From contig CAVDWX010000051.1 in the NCBI GenBank assembly GCA_963612735.1, positions 1 to 34,411 of the forward strand: DNA of 34,411 nucleotides, written 5' to 3'. How positions within the stretch are numbered: the stretch's first letter is position 1; each line of letters begins with the position of its first letter. The translations under genes and the position numbers were made by a program. This document shows positions 7,976 through 15,463 of the stretch, piece after piece. This stretch comes from CAVDWX01 sp963612735 (GTDB lineage: Bacteria > Bacillota_I > Bacilli_A > RFN20 > CAG-826). The notes beneath the pieces were generated by a model that saw only the letters and a list, made by a program, of their open reading frames with translations, was not told where the DNA came from and searched no databases.

Positions 7976-9448
7976 CTATTCATCCTCACCAATATTTACA
8001 TTCGTGTATTCATCGTTGTTATTATTTTCGCTGTTATTATTATTTTTTTTAGTATTCTTTGTTTTTTTCTTTCCAAATGACTTTAATTTATTAGCGATAG
8101 CGGTTCGAGATAAAGTCGATGTATTAATCATCGTATCTAATTCATGTTTACGTTCAAGATAAGTTTCATTTTGAATTGAAACAAAAGTTTCTCGATTAGA
8201 CATGTCAGAATCGATATTAGCTTCTTCTTTAGGGGAAGCGCGATAAAAAGCCGTCACAAATCCAGCGAATAATAAAGGGATCGTGAATGTAATTGTTCTC
8301 CAAATGAGCAATGCTGCGGAACATAACGCACTAGAGGCCGCTTTAGTGGCATTAATATCGATTTCCGCTAATGAATCAGCCATTACGACTTTATAGAAGA
8401 ACCCTTTCGAAGGATCTTTATCATTAAAGAACAATGCAAAGAAGAAATATTCAGATGCCCCCGCGGAACCTGGAAGAGGAATTAAACCCGTTACCATCTG
8501 GTGATAATTGCTCAAGAAGACGGAATCCCAAAAATTAGCAACACTCGATTGATTGCCAAGAGCTACTCCACAAAAATAAGGAATAGAAAATTTAATCGTG
8601 AAATAAGCAAAGAAACAAATAGAAACTAAAATTGTAAAAGGAATATTAGTTAATAATCGTCTTAATTCAATTTTAAAATTTTCCACAGATACACGTAAAG
8701 ATTCTCTTTTTTTATCTGGGTTTTTAACTATTTTAATTTTCGTCAATAAACTAATACATGGTCCCATAATAAAATTATGAAAACGATGCCAATATCCCAT
8801 CAATAAAACGATAAGAATAACACCAACGTTAAGTACAAAACCAATAATAGTAAGTGGCCAAATTGGAATAGAAAAATTCCATCCTGCTAAATTGAAGGGA
8901 ATAGAACCAATTTGATTGATAAAATCATATTTAACAATAAAAGAAACGATGCCATAAATAATTAAAACAGTTTGAAAAACAATCGAATACATGGCCAAAA
9001 TTGATACTGCTGCAGAAATTTGTATTCCTTGTTTTTTATACGTATAAGCTTGTAAAAGTTGCCCTCCAGAAGAACCGGGAGTAACGGCGTTATAAAATAC
9101 TCCTATTTGATCCACCGCTACCGCTTGATGAAAATGATATTTTTTGGTATAAAGTCGAGCAAAACAGAAAAGAATAAAACTTCTAATACATACACATACA
9201 AGCATTAAGCCAAATACGACTAATAATATTTTCCAATCGCATTTCTTTAGTTCCGCTAAAACTTTATCAGCATGTCCAAATAAAGATAAGGCAATAGCAA
9301 CGACTGTCGCAATCAAAACGAAAGATATATTGAGGAAATATTTAAATTTATTCTTTTTCTTATTACCTTTAGGAGAATTCTCCTCGCCTTGAGGTTTAAT
9401 TTCCTTATCTTTATTTTCTTCTTTATAGAGATAGCTTTCTTCTGACAT
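7976..9448 (-). CDS. flippase-like integral membrane protein (LPG synthase TM / UPF0104 family)
   Basis: The 490-aa protein has about eight hydrophobic segments between residues ~35 and 400. The signature FYNAVTPGSSGGQLLQAY (~115-132) and GLIPLPGSAGASEYFF (~315-330) are the two conserved loops of the UPF0104/AglD/MprF-transmembrane family, whose characterised members transfer or translocate lipids. The N-terminal 35 and C-terminal ~90 residues are charged, cytoplasmic and low-complexity, ending in Lys/Asn-rich runs. There is no MprF catalytic domain, so aminoacyl-lipid synthesis is not expected here. It leads the transcript continuing through the GT4 enzyme, recX and yhaM. No Shine-Dalgarno precedes the ATG; an extended -10 box is only 10 nt upstream. 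Confidence 0.85.
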   Translation of the reverse strand: MSEESYLYKEENKDKEIKPQGEENSPKGNKKKNKFKYFLNISFVLIATVVAIALSLFGHADKVLAELKKCDWKILLVVFGLMLVCVCIRSFILFCFARLYTKKYHFHQAVAVDQIGVFYNAVTPGSSGGQLLQAYTYKKQGIQISAAVSILAMYSIVFQTVLIIYGIVSFIVKYDFINQIGSIPFNLAGWNFSIPIWPLTIIGFVLNVGVILIVLLMGYWHRFHNFIMGPCISLLTKIKIVKNPDKKRESLRVSVENFKIELRRLLTNIPFTILVSICFFAYFTIKFSIPYFCGVALGNQSSVANFWDSVFLSNYHQMVTGLIPLPGSAGASEYFFFALFFNDKDPSKGFFYKVVMADSLAEIDINATKAASSALCSAALLIWRTITFTIPLLFAGFVTAFYRASPKEEANIDSDMSNRETFVSIQNETYLERKHELDTMINTSTLSRTAIANKLKSFGKKKTKNTKKNNNNSENNNNDEYTNVNIGEDE

Positions 9449-9458
9449 AACATAAGTT

Positions 9459-9467
9459 ATTTTAACA
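9459..9467 (-). promoter_or_regulatory. extended -10 promoter of the flippase operon
   Basis: Minus-strand TGTTAAAAT at 9467-9459 is an extended -10 element (TGn plus TAAAAT). Only 10 nt separate it from the ATG at 9448 and no GGAGG is present, so transcription should start within about 3 nt of the start codon. No good -35 is visible. Confidence 0.5.
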
Positions 9468-9538
9468 TAGAAAAAGTAAGATTAAGAAATAATTAGAAAT
9501 ATGAAATAATAAAAAAGAAAATGATTTAAATAAATAGG

Positions 9539-10228
9539 CTATTTTTCAACATTAGAAGTGTTTAAAGCTTTATATTTAAAATAATAAACAAACGTATAAT
9601 AATAATAAGAAATAGATATTCCAAGCAATAAACCACCTAAGATATCGCTAAACCAATGCACTCCAGAAAGAAGTCGACCAACGACCATGATAAGGGTGTA
9701 TAAAGCACCAGCAATAAGTACTACTAATTTAAGCGTTTTATTTTTGCTCAAATAGAAGCAAGCAATAATTCCAGTTATTGCAAAAGAGACCGCTAAAAGG
9801 GTATGGGAGCTAGGAAATGAAGCTTCAAGTTTACTAGATTCGCCAATAAAAACAGGTCGATTATTGATAACCACCAATTCAAAGAATAGATAAAATCCCA
9901 AAGAGAAAAGATAGACAAAAGCTAATAAAAGGATGGAAATATCAACTTTTTTAATCGACTTGTTTTTAATCCAAGAGATAATGCCGTATACGACATAAAA
10001 TAAGGCGATGGCAAAAGATAAATAGCCTAAATAATTAGTGATTTTATACCAACTATCATTTTGAGGAAAATAATCAAGCATTTTGATGTTTAAAGATGAT
10101 AAGCCAATTTCAGCGTTATTAATAGGAGAATAACCAATATCAGTTGTTTTTAATAATATGATAAGGACAATAAATAAGAGTAAGAATAAGGTTGAGATTG
10201 ATAAATTTGTAATAAATTTCTTTTTCAT
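9539..10228 (-). CDS. PAP2-superfamily membrane phosphatase
   Basis: The protein (229 aa from the chosen start) has about six membrane segments and the PAP2 motifs: N-R-P at 123-125 (motif 1, but without the usual upstream Lys at the expected spacing), P-S-S-H at 139-142 and G-R-L-L-S-G-V-H-W-F-S-D at 184-195, giving H142 and H191 as the catalytic histidines. The family dephosphorylates phosphatidate, phosphatidylglycerol phosphate or undecaprenyl diphosphate at the outer membrane face. A longer frame begins with TTG at 10264, but that triplet sits in the -35 box of a promoter whose -10 lies 7 nt before the ATG at 10228, so the shorter start is favoured. It may serve lipid or isoprenoid carrier turnover alongside the neighbouring glycolipid genes. 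Confidence 0.87.
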   Translation of the reverse strand: MKKKFITNLSISTLFLLLFIVLIILLKTTDIGYSPINNAEIGLSSLNIKMLDYFPQNDSWYKITNYLGYLSFAIALFYVVYGIISWIKNKSIKKVDISILLLAFVYLFSLGFYLFFELVVINNRPVFIGESSKLEASFPSSHTLLAVSFAITGIIACFYLSKNKTLKLVVLIAGALYTLIMVVGRLLSGVHWFSDILGGLLLGISISYYYYTFVYYFKYKALNTSNVEK

Positions 10229-10235
10229 ACTCACT

Positions 10236-10264
10236 ATTAAAACAAAATAGGTGAATAAAATCAA
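10236..10264 (-). promoter_or_regulatory. promoter of the PAP2 gene, leaderless configuration
   Basis: TTGATT (minus strand, 10264-10259), a 17-nt spacer and TTTAAT (10241-10236) preceded by TG form a good housekeeping promoter. Seven nucleotides then separate the -10 from the ATG at 10228, so the transcript should begin at or next to the start codon. Confidence 0.65.
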
Positions 10265-10418
10265 TCTACATGATGCTTAAAGTATTTTTTATTTATTTTC
10301 TAAGATATTAAATTGCTTAAACTAATTTAAAATAAATTCGCCTATGACAAATAAAATCAACCTAATTTTATATTTTATTAATTTTTAAAAAATACTTATC
10401 TATAAGAAAATACAAATT

Positions 10419-10426
10419 GATATAAT
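10419..10426 (+). promoter_or_regulatory. extended -10 promoter of the Na/Pi transporter
   Basis: TGATATAAT (10418-10426) contains a perfect TATAAT with the TGn extension, 14 nt before the ATG at 10441. The expected 5' UTR is about 8 nt with no usable Shine-Dalgarno. A matching -35 is not evident. Confidence 0.55.
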
Positions 10427-10440
10427 AAGCGAGTATTTTT

Positions 10441-12180
10441 ATGATTCTATTCGAAATAAATGAAGTAGCATTCTGGACAATGACATTAGGTGGACTAGGT
10501 CTATTTTTATTTGGTATATCTTCTTTATCAACAGTCTTAAAAAGGATGGCTTCAACCAAATTATCTTCTCTTATTAATAAAATAAGTAACAATCGTTTTC
10601 TTGGTTTATTAGTGGGAACGGGATTTACCGCTATTATACAATCTTCCAGTGGCACCAGTGCATTAGCGATTGGCTTAGTACGTGCTGGGGTTATGACATT
10701 TATTCAAGCTAGTGCCATTATTATAGGCGCCAATATCGGTACTACTATTACATCTTTTATCGTATCTATTCCATTTGCTGAATATTTCCCACTCGTGTTA
10801 TTTGTCGGTTCGATCATTCTTTTATTTGCCACTAAAAAGAAATGGACCAATATCGGTGAATTATGTTTCGCCTTTGGGGCTTTATTTTTAGGCTTATGGA
10901 TTATGGAACTAAATCTATCCTCATTAGCGGAACAAAGTTGGTTCATCTCTTTTTTTAAAACATTGGATAATTCTCCCTGGCTCGGTTTATTAATTGGAAC
11001 TGTGGCAACAATTTGTTTACAATCCTCAAGTGCCGTAATCGGAGTAGTACAAGGTCTATACGCAGTCAGTGCTGGTACTTCGATAACTTTATTTGGAATA
11101 TTACCTGTCATTTTTGGCGCTAATATTGGAACGACTTCAACGGCATTATTCGCCTCCTTTGGTGGAAGTAAAGAAAGCAAAAAAGTAGCCTTATTCCATA
11201 TCTTATTTAATACGGTTGGTGCCTTTTTATTTATGGGTATCATTTTCCTATGCAAGGATTGGTTGAGTAACATCTCTTACTGGGGAAAAATAAATGCTGA
11301 TGGTTCTATTTCGTGGTATATCAGTCCAATGTTTCAAATCGCATTATGCCACCTCGTCTTTAATATGGTGACAGGAAGTATCTTCTTTGTTTTATTAACC
11401 CCTATTACCAATTTAATTAATAAGCTCATTCCAACACCGATGAAAAAGAAATCATTGGAGCCAATTGAACCACTTGATTATGGATTAATGAAAGAATTCC
11501 CCGCTGAAGGATTAGCTCTAGCTAAGAAAAGAACATTAACCATGTTTAATTACGACAAAATGATGTTTGAAACGATTAAAGAATATTTAATTTCTTTTAA
11601 TGATGACGATGCGGAATTTGTCTTAAATATTGAAAAAAATATCGATATGATTGATCGTCAACTCAATAATTATCTATCAACTTGTGAAAAGAATGATCTC
11701 AACGAAAGCGATGTTGCTTTGCTCTTAAGCATATTAAAAGCAAGCAAAGATATTGAACGCATTGGAGATTATGGGGAAAATATTATCTCCTTCTATACGC
11801 GAATGAAAGAAAGAAAAGAAACATTATCTAAGGAAGAAAAAGATTTATTTATATCTCTCACCGATAAAGTCGTCGAATTTATCATTGAAACAATTGATGT
11901 CTATCAAAACGCTGATAAAGATAAAGGTATAGAAGTCATTCGTTCAAGAAGAGAATTTGTTAAAAGTATTAGTGACACCATCAACACTCATTTTGAATTA
12001 GAAAGTGCCACAAATATTAGCACTAGATTTGTCGAATTAGTCTATGTCGATGTCTTAAATTGTTATGAAAGAGTGGCATCTCACTGTTCTAACATCGCTA
12101 AGATATTTGGTACTGATAAGGATTACGCCATCAGTGATAAAGAAAAAGAAAGATTCGCTAATATGGCTAATCGATATTAG
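10441..12180 (+). CDS. Na/Pi cotransporter family protein with PhoU-like domain
   Basis: The 579-aa membrane protein contains two inverted copies of the Na/Pi cotransporter (NptA/SLC34-like) core, each with a QSSS motif and GANIGTT: QSSSG at 67-71 with GANIGTT at 96-102, and QSSSA at ~194-198 with GANIGTT at ~225-231. Residues ~350-575 are a helical, charged, cytoplasmic region resembling PhoU. Characterised relatives take up phosphate with sodium; some bacterial members may instead export phosphate. There is no Pst or Pho gene next to it, so phosphate regulation cannot be read from context. The ATG lacks a Shine-Dalgarno but follows closely on an extended -10. Its stop codon interlocks with that of the convergent small membrane protein. 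Confidence 0.92.
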   Translation: MILFEINEVAFWTMTLGGLGLFLFGISSLSTVLKRMASTKLSSLINKISNNRFLGLLVGTGFTAIIQSSSGTSALAIGLVRAGVMTFIQASAIIIGANIGTTITSFIVSIPFAEYFPLVLFVGSIILLFATKKKWTNIGELCFAFGALFLGLWIMELNLSSLAEQSWFISFFKTLDNSPWLGLLIGTVATICLQSSSAVIGVVQGLYAVSAGTSITLFGILPVIFGANIGTTSTALFASFGGSKESKKVALFHILFNTVGAFLFMGIIFLCKDWLSNISYWGKINADGSISWYISPMFQIALCHLVFNMVTGSIFFVLLTPITNLINKLIPTPMKKKSLEPIEPLDYGLMKEFPAEGLALAKKRTLTMFNYDKMMFETIKEYLISFNDDDAEFVLNIEKNIDMIDRQLNNYLSTCEKNDLNESDVALLLSILKASKDIERIGDYGENIISFYTRMKERKETLSKEEKDLFISLTDKVVEFIIETIDVYQNADKDKGIEVIRSRREFVKSISDTINTHFELESATNISTRFVELVYVDVLNCYERVASHCSNIAKIFGTDKDYAISDKEKERFANMANRY

Positions 12181-12614
12181 TTTGTAGTTGTTATGTCTAT
12201 GTTCATTTGTATGTATTCCAATGGTATGCAATATGTTTTTGAATAAAAATTAACATATGCGAAATTACTAATAATTTTAATTAATGTCCCTTTGGTACCT
12301 TCTTTTAAATCTTCGTAGTTTTTAGCAAGGAAAACATCCTTTGAAACTTTCTCAAAATATTTATATTTAATATCTAAAATCTCATAAAGTTTAGTTATAT
12401 CTTGTCTTAAATTAGTTTGAGTTTTCATTGTATTAGCGTGAGAAATAAACAACAATCCAATAGCGGGAGTGGCAATATTATTAACAATAGCAAGTATTAA
12501 ATAAAGAGGAAACCAACGATCACTTTTAATTTGACTAACGAGAATGTATATCCAAATAATATCAATAATGGCTCCAATCAGCATAATAATTCCCACAAAT
12601 TTAAAGTATTTCAT
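12177..12614 (-). CDS. hypothetical small membrane protein
   Basis: I do not recognise this 145-aa protein. It has two hydrophobic segments (residues ~5-27 and ~36-58) with a short polar loop between them, then a charged region of ~85 residues (~60-145) that is probably cytoplasmic. The ATG at 12614 overlaps the stop of a 5-codon frame at 12628-12611, preceded by GGAAGG. A TATAAT box lies at 12649-12644 on the minus strand. The 3' end overlaps the transporter's stop by 4 nt on the opposite strand. Composition resembles the neighbours, so I see no sign of transfer. Confidence 0.65.
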   Translation of the reverse strand: MKYFKFVGIIMLIGAIIDIIWIYILVSQIKSDRWFPLYLILAIVNNIATPAIGLLFISHANTMKTQTNLRQDITKLYEILDIKYKYFEKVSKDVFLAKNYEDLKEGTKGTLIKIISNFAYVNFYSKTYCIPLEYIQMNIDITTTN

Positions 12615-12643
12615 AACAAATAATCCATTCGCCTTCCAATAAT

Positions 12644-12649
12644 ATTATA
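12644..12649 (-). promoter_or_regulatory. candidate -10 box of the small membrane protein
   Basis: Minus-strand TATAAT at 12649-12644 lies about 30 nt before the ATG at 12614. The -35 is poor (TTGCGC at 15-nt spacing). The remaining intergenic DNA up to 12830 shows no gene or RNA fold that I can support. Confidence 0.4.
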
Positions 12650-12830
12650 AATTACAAAAAAATGGCGCAACACTAAAAATTAACTTATTAAATAACCCAG
12701 CTAGTCCATCTCTTCGTTTTCACTCAAGAATGTTGGCACAATTAACTGGATACTTCCAAATTTTGACTTTGAAAATAAGATTAAAAAATATTCATCTATA
12801 CGCCGTATTTTGCTTAAAGCAATAAAAACA

Positions 12831-12858
12831 TAAAAAGAGCCATCATTACGACAGCTCT
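12831..12858 (-). terminator. terminator of the ribosomal protein supercluster
   Basis: On the minus strand AGAGCTGTC and GATGGCTCT pair as a 9-bp stem with two G-U wobbles and a GTAAT loop, followed by TTTTTA. It lies about 27 nt after the rplQ stop codon and is correctly placed to end the long transcript. Confidence 0.8.
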
Positions 12859-12884
12859 AATTCTAAGTAAATAACGACTAATTA

Positions 12885-13286
12885 TTAGTCAACCCAGGTA
12901 ATTAGGACAACAGGAGCATTATCTCCACGTCTATTACCTAATTTATATTGACGGGTATATCCACCGTTGCGATCTTTCATCTTAGGACCGATAACAGCGA
13001 ATAATTTGTCGACGGCATTAACACCATCATCACCACTGACATTGCGTAAATACGCACTTGCGGCTCTTTTAGCGTTAACAATATTTTCGTTTTTAGTGAG
13101 TGTCACTAAACGATCTGCTTCTTTAATAACATCTTCAGCTGTAGCAGCGGTGACTTTTACTTTGCCACCTAATACTAAGTCAGTTAAGACATTGCGGAGC
13201 ATATTTTCATATTTACTTTTGGTATAGGCGGCTTTAAATCTAACGCCGGTCTTACCATGAACATTTCTACGACCTTGTGCTGGCAT
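12885..13286 (-). CDS. rplQ: 50S ribosomal protein L17
   Basis: This 133-aa protein matches L17: NMLRNVLTDLVL near the N-terminus, TAEDVIKEADRLVTL in the middle and RNGGYTRQYKLGNRRGDNAPVVLI at the end. L17 sits near the peptide exit tunnel of the 50S subunit. The N-terminal segment (MPAQGRRNVHGKTGVRFKAAYTK) differs from the common MAYRKLGR start, but a GGAGG precedes this ATG. It is the last gene of the cluster, after rpoA and before the terminator at 12858. Confidence 0.93.
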   Translation of the reverse strand: MPAQGRRNVHGKTGVRFKAAYTKSKYENMLRNVLTDLVLGGKVKVTAATAEDVIKEADRLVTLTKNENIVNAKRAASAYLRNVSGDDGVNAVDKLFAVIGPKMKDRNGGYTRQYKLGNRRGDNAPVVLITWVD

Positions 13287-13304
13287 AATTTAATAACCTC
13301 CTCT

Positions 13305-14270
13305 TTATTCAAAGTCTTTAAATGAAAGTCCGATAGAAGCAAGCTTCTCTTTGATTTCTTTAAGAGATTTCTTACCGAGATTCTTAAATTTCATCATATC
13401 GTCTTCACTTCTTTCAGTTAATTCAAGAACAGTCTGGATACCAGCGCGTTTTAAACAGTTATAAGAACGAACTGATAAATCGAGTTCTTCGATGGTAATG
13501 TTTTCGTATTTATTTTCTTCAACAACGGTTTCATCTTTTTCGATATTGATATCGTTAGTGATTTCAGCGAGGTTGAGGAATTTAGCAAAGTGATCAATTA
13601 AGATTTTCGCGGATAAAGTAACGGCTTCTTGAGGTAAGCAAGCACCATTAGTCCACACTTCAAGTGTTAATTTATCGAAGTGAGAATCATGTCCGACACG
13701 AGTGTTATCAATCGTGTAATTCACTTTCTTAACTGGAGAATAATTGCTATCAGTAGAAATAACTCCAACAGGAAGTGAAGGATGGAGAACTTTATTTTGT
13801 TCACCGGTCACATAGCCTCGACCATTACGGGCATGGAGAACCATATGTAAGGAGCCATTTTCCGTGATATGCGCTAAAACGACATCTGGATTAACGACTT
13901 CAACACCAGTAGGAACAACGATATCCGCACCTGTAACCACAGCAGGTCCAGTAACATTAACTTCTAAACGCTTATTAGCGTCATCGCTAGAATCAATGCG
14001 TAAAACTAAATCTTTTAAATTTAAAATAATGGAGGTGACATCTTCTTCAACGCCAGGAAGCGCAGAAAATTCATGTTGTGCTCCTTCAACTTCAACAGCG
14101 TAGATAGAAGCACCAGGTAAAGCGGATAATAAGACTCTTCTAAGAGCATTACCAAGAGTTAATCCAAAGCCACCTTCAAGTGGTTCAACGACGAAACGAC
14201 CATAATTTTCATTTCCATCATAATCAGCTTGTGTGACTCCAAATCTTTCAAATGGATTGGCAATTTTCAT
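13305..14270 (-). CDS. rpoA: RNA polymerase alpha subunit
   Basis: The 321-aa protein has the alpha N-terminal assembly domain (GRFVVEPLEGGFGLTLGNALRRVLLS at ~24-49) and a complete C-terminal domain from ~255, including IEELDLSVRSYNCLKRAGI and KNLGKKSLKEIKEKL, the helix-hairpin-helix that contacts UP-element DNA and activators. Alpha dimerises and nucleates core RNA polymerase assembly. Its place between rpsK and rplQ is the conserved alpha-operon position. Confidence 0.97.
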   Translation of the reverse strand: MKIANPFERFGVTQADYDGNENYGRFVVEPLEGGFGLTLGNALRRVLLSALPGASIYAVEVEGAQHEFSALPGVEEDVTSIILNLKDLVLRIDSSDDANKRLEVNVTGPAVVTGADIVVPTGVEVVNPDVVLAHITENGSLHMVLHARNGRGYVTGEQNKVLHPSLPVGVISTDSNYSPVKKVNYTIDNTRVGHDSHFDKLTLEVWTNGACLPQEAVTLSAKILIDHFAKFLNLAEITNDINIEKDETVVEENKYENITIEELDLSVRSYNCLKRAGIQTVLELTERSEDDMMKFKNLGKKSLKEIKEKLASIGLSFKDFE

Positions 14271-14291
14271 AGATTATTTCCTCCTTATAAA

Positions 14292-14681
14292 TTATCCACG
14301 GGGTCGTTTTGGTGGACGACAACCATTGTGTGGAATAGGTGTAGTATCAACGATTGATAAAACTTGTAAACCCGCGACAGAAAGAGATCTAATCGCTCCT
14401 TCACGGCCTGGTCCAGGTCCTTTAACATCGACATCGACTTGACGAATACCTTGATCATAAGCAGCTTTAGCAGCGGCTTCAGAAGCTTGTGCAGCGGCAA
14501 ATGGGGTGGATTTTTTAGCACCTTTAAAGCCTAATGCACCGGCACTGCTCCAGGCAATTGCATTACCTTGAGAGTCAGTAATCGTAATAATTGTGTTATT
14601 AAATGTGCTATGAATGTGAGCGACACCGCGAGTAAAGGAACGTTTGACTTTCTTTTTACGTGTAGTTGTTTTAGTAGCCAT
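14292..14681 (-). CDS. rpsK: 30S ribosomal protein S11
   Basis: The 129-aa protein carries S11 signatures: GVAHIHSTFNNTIITITD, then VDVKGPGPGREGAIRSL, and a C-terminal DTTPIPHNGCRPPKRPRG. S11 lies on the 30S platform beside the E site and mRNA exit. The N-terminus is Lys/Arg/Thr-rich. The ribosome binding site GGAG precedes the ATG, and spacing to rpsM is 18 nt. Confidence 0.97.
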   Translation of the reverse strand: MATKTTTRKKKVKRSFTRGVAHIHSTFNNTIITITDSQGNAIAWSSAGALGFKGAKKSTPFAAAQASEAAAKAAYDQGIRQVDVDVKGPGPGREGAIRSLSVAGLQVLSIVDTTPIPHNGCRPPKRPRG

Positions 14682-14699
14682 AAACTATATCTCCTTTCA

Positions 14700-15077
14700 C
14701 TAGCCTTGAGGCGCCATTTTCTTATTAGCGATTGTCTTACGTGGACCTTTGCGGGTTCTTGCATTAGTCTTTGTTCTTTGACCGCGGACTGGAAGACCTC
14801 TTTTATGTCTTGTGCCACGGTAACAACCGATTTCAGTTAAGCGTTTGATGTCGAGAGCGACTTCACGACGTAAGTCACCTTCGACTTTATGATTGGCAAT
14901 TTCGTTTCTAATCGCAGCGAATTGTTCATCACTGAGATCTTTTACTCTTACCATTTCATCGACTTTTGCGTTTTTGCAAATCAATTTTGCAGTAGTTCTG
15001 CCAATACCATATATATAGGTAAGGGCAATCCAAATAGGTTTGTCGTTTGGAATATCAACACCAACAATACGTGCCAT
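14700..15077 (-). CDS. rpsM: 30S ribosomal protein S13
   Basis: The 125-aa protein begins MARIVGVDIPNDKPIWIALTYIYGIGRT, the S13 helix-turn-helix region, and ends with the basic tail GLPVRGQRTKTNARTRKGP. S13 is in the 30S head, contacts P-site tRNA and forms bridges to the 50S subunit. It follows rpmJ by 17 nt with a clear GGAGG, in the conserved infA-rpmJ-rpsM-rpsK order. Confidence 0.97.
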   Translation of the reverse strand: MARIVGVDIPNDKPIWIALTYIYGIGRTTAKLICKNAKVDEMVRVKDLSDEQFAAIRNEIANHKVEGDLRREVALDIKRLTEIGCYRGTRHKRGLPVRGQRTKTNARTRKGPRKTIANKKMAPQG

Positions 15078-15094
15078 ATTCTATATCCTCCTTA

Positions 15095-15208
15095 TTAACC
15101 TTGTCTCTGCTTGTGCTTTGGATTAGAACAAATCACCATAACTTTACCGTGACGTTTAATAACTTTGCACTTTGGGCAGATAGGTTTGACTGAGGGTCTG
15201 ACTTTCAT
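15095..15208 (-). CDS. rpmJ: 50S ribosomal protein L36
   Basis: Translating the minus strand from the ATG at 15208 gives 37 residues starting MKVRPSVKPICPKCK and ending with KHKQRQG before TAA. C11, C14, C27 and H32 form the L36 zinc site, so this is the zinc-binding form. GGAGG lies just upstream. L36 is the smallest 50S protein and is normally found here, between infA and rpsM. Confidence 0.96.
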   Translation of the reverse strand: MKVRPSVKPICPKCKVIKRHGKVMVICSNPKHKQRQG

Positions 15209-15244
15209 AAGTTATTTCCTCCTTGTAAATAGTTTTTCTTCGGA

Positions 15245-15463
15245 CTATTTAAACCGAAATGTGATACGGCCCCGTGTTAAATCATAAGGCGAGATTTCGA
15301 CCGTAACTTTATCCCCTGGGAGAATGCGAATGTAATTCATTCGGATTTTTCCAGAAACGGTGGCCATAATTACGAGTCCATTTTCGAGCTTTACCTTGAA
15401 ATTAGCGTTTGGTAAAGTTTCTGTTACTATCGCCTGTACTTCGATGACATCTTGTTTAGACAT
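15245..15463 (-). CDS. infA: translation initiation factor IF-1
   Basis: The 72-aa length and the single S1-type OB fold are typical of IF-1: an ENGL strand, GKIRMNYIRILPGDKVTVEISPYDLTRGRITFR. IF-1 binds the 30S A site and helps IF-2 and IF-3 select the initiator tRNA. The start overlaps the end of map by 8 nt, indicating translational coupling. Confidence 0.97.
   Translation of the reverse strand: MSKQDVIEVQAIVTETLPNANFKVKLENGLVIMATVSGKIRMNYIRILPGDKVTVEISPYDLTRGRITFRFK

Noticed and set aside
10368..10655. Minus-strand ORF of 95 codons overlapping the start of the Na/Pi transporter
   Set aside because: It is antisense to conserved transporter codons, has no recognisable motifs, and overlaps the transporter's promoter.
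10704..11273. Minus-strand ORF of 189 codons inside the transporter gene
   Set aside because: It lies entirely opposite the conserved QSSS/GANIGTT coding region and has an implausible composition.
12660..12830. Possible tRNA or small RNA between the small membrane protein and rplQ
   Set aside because: I found no cloverleaf, no GTTCRA T-loop and no convincing long hairpin apart from the rplQ terminator.
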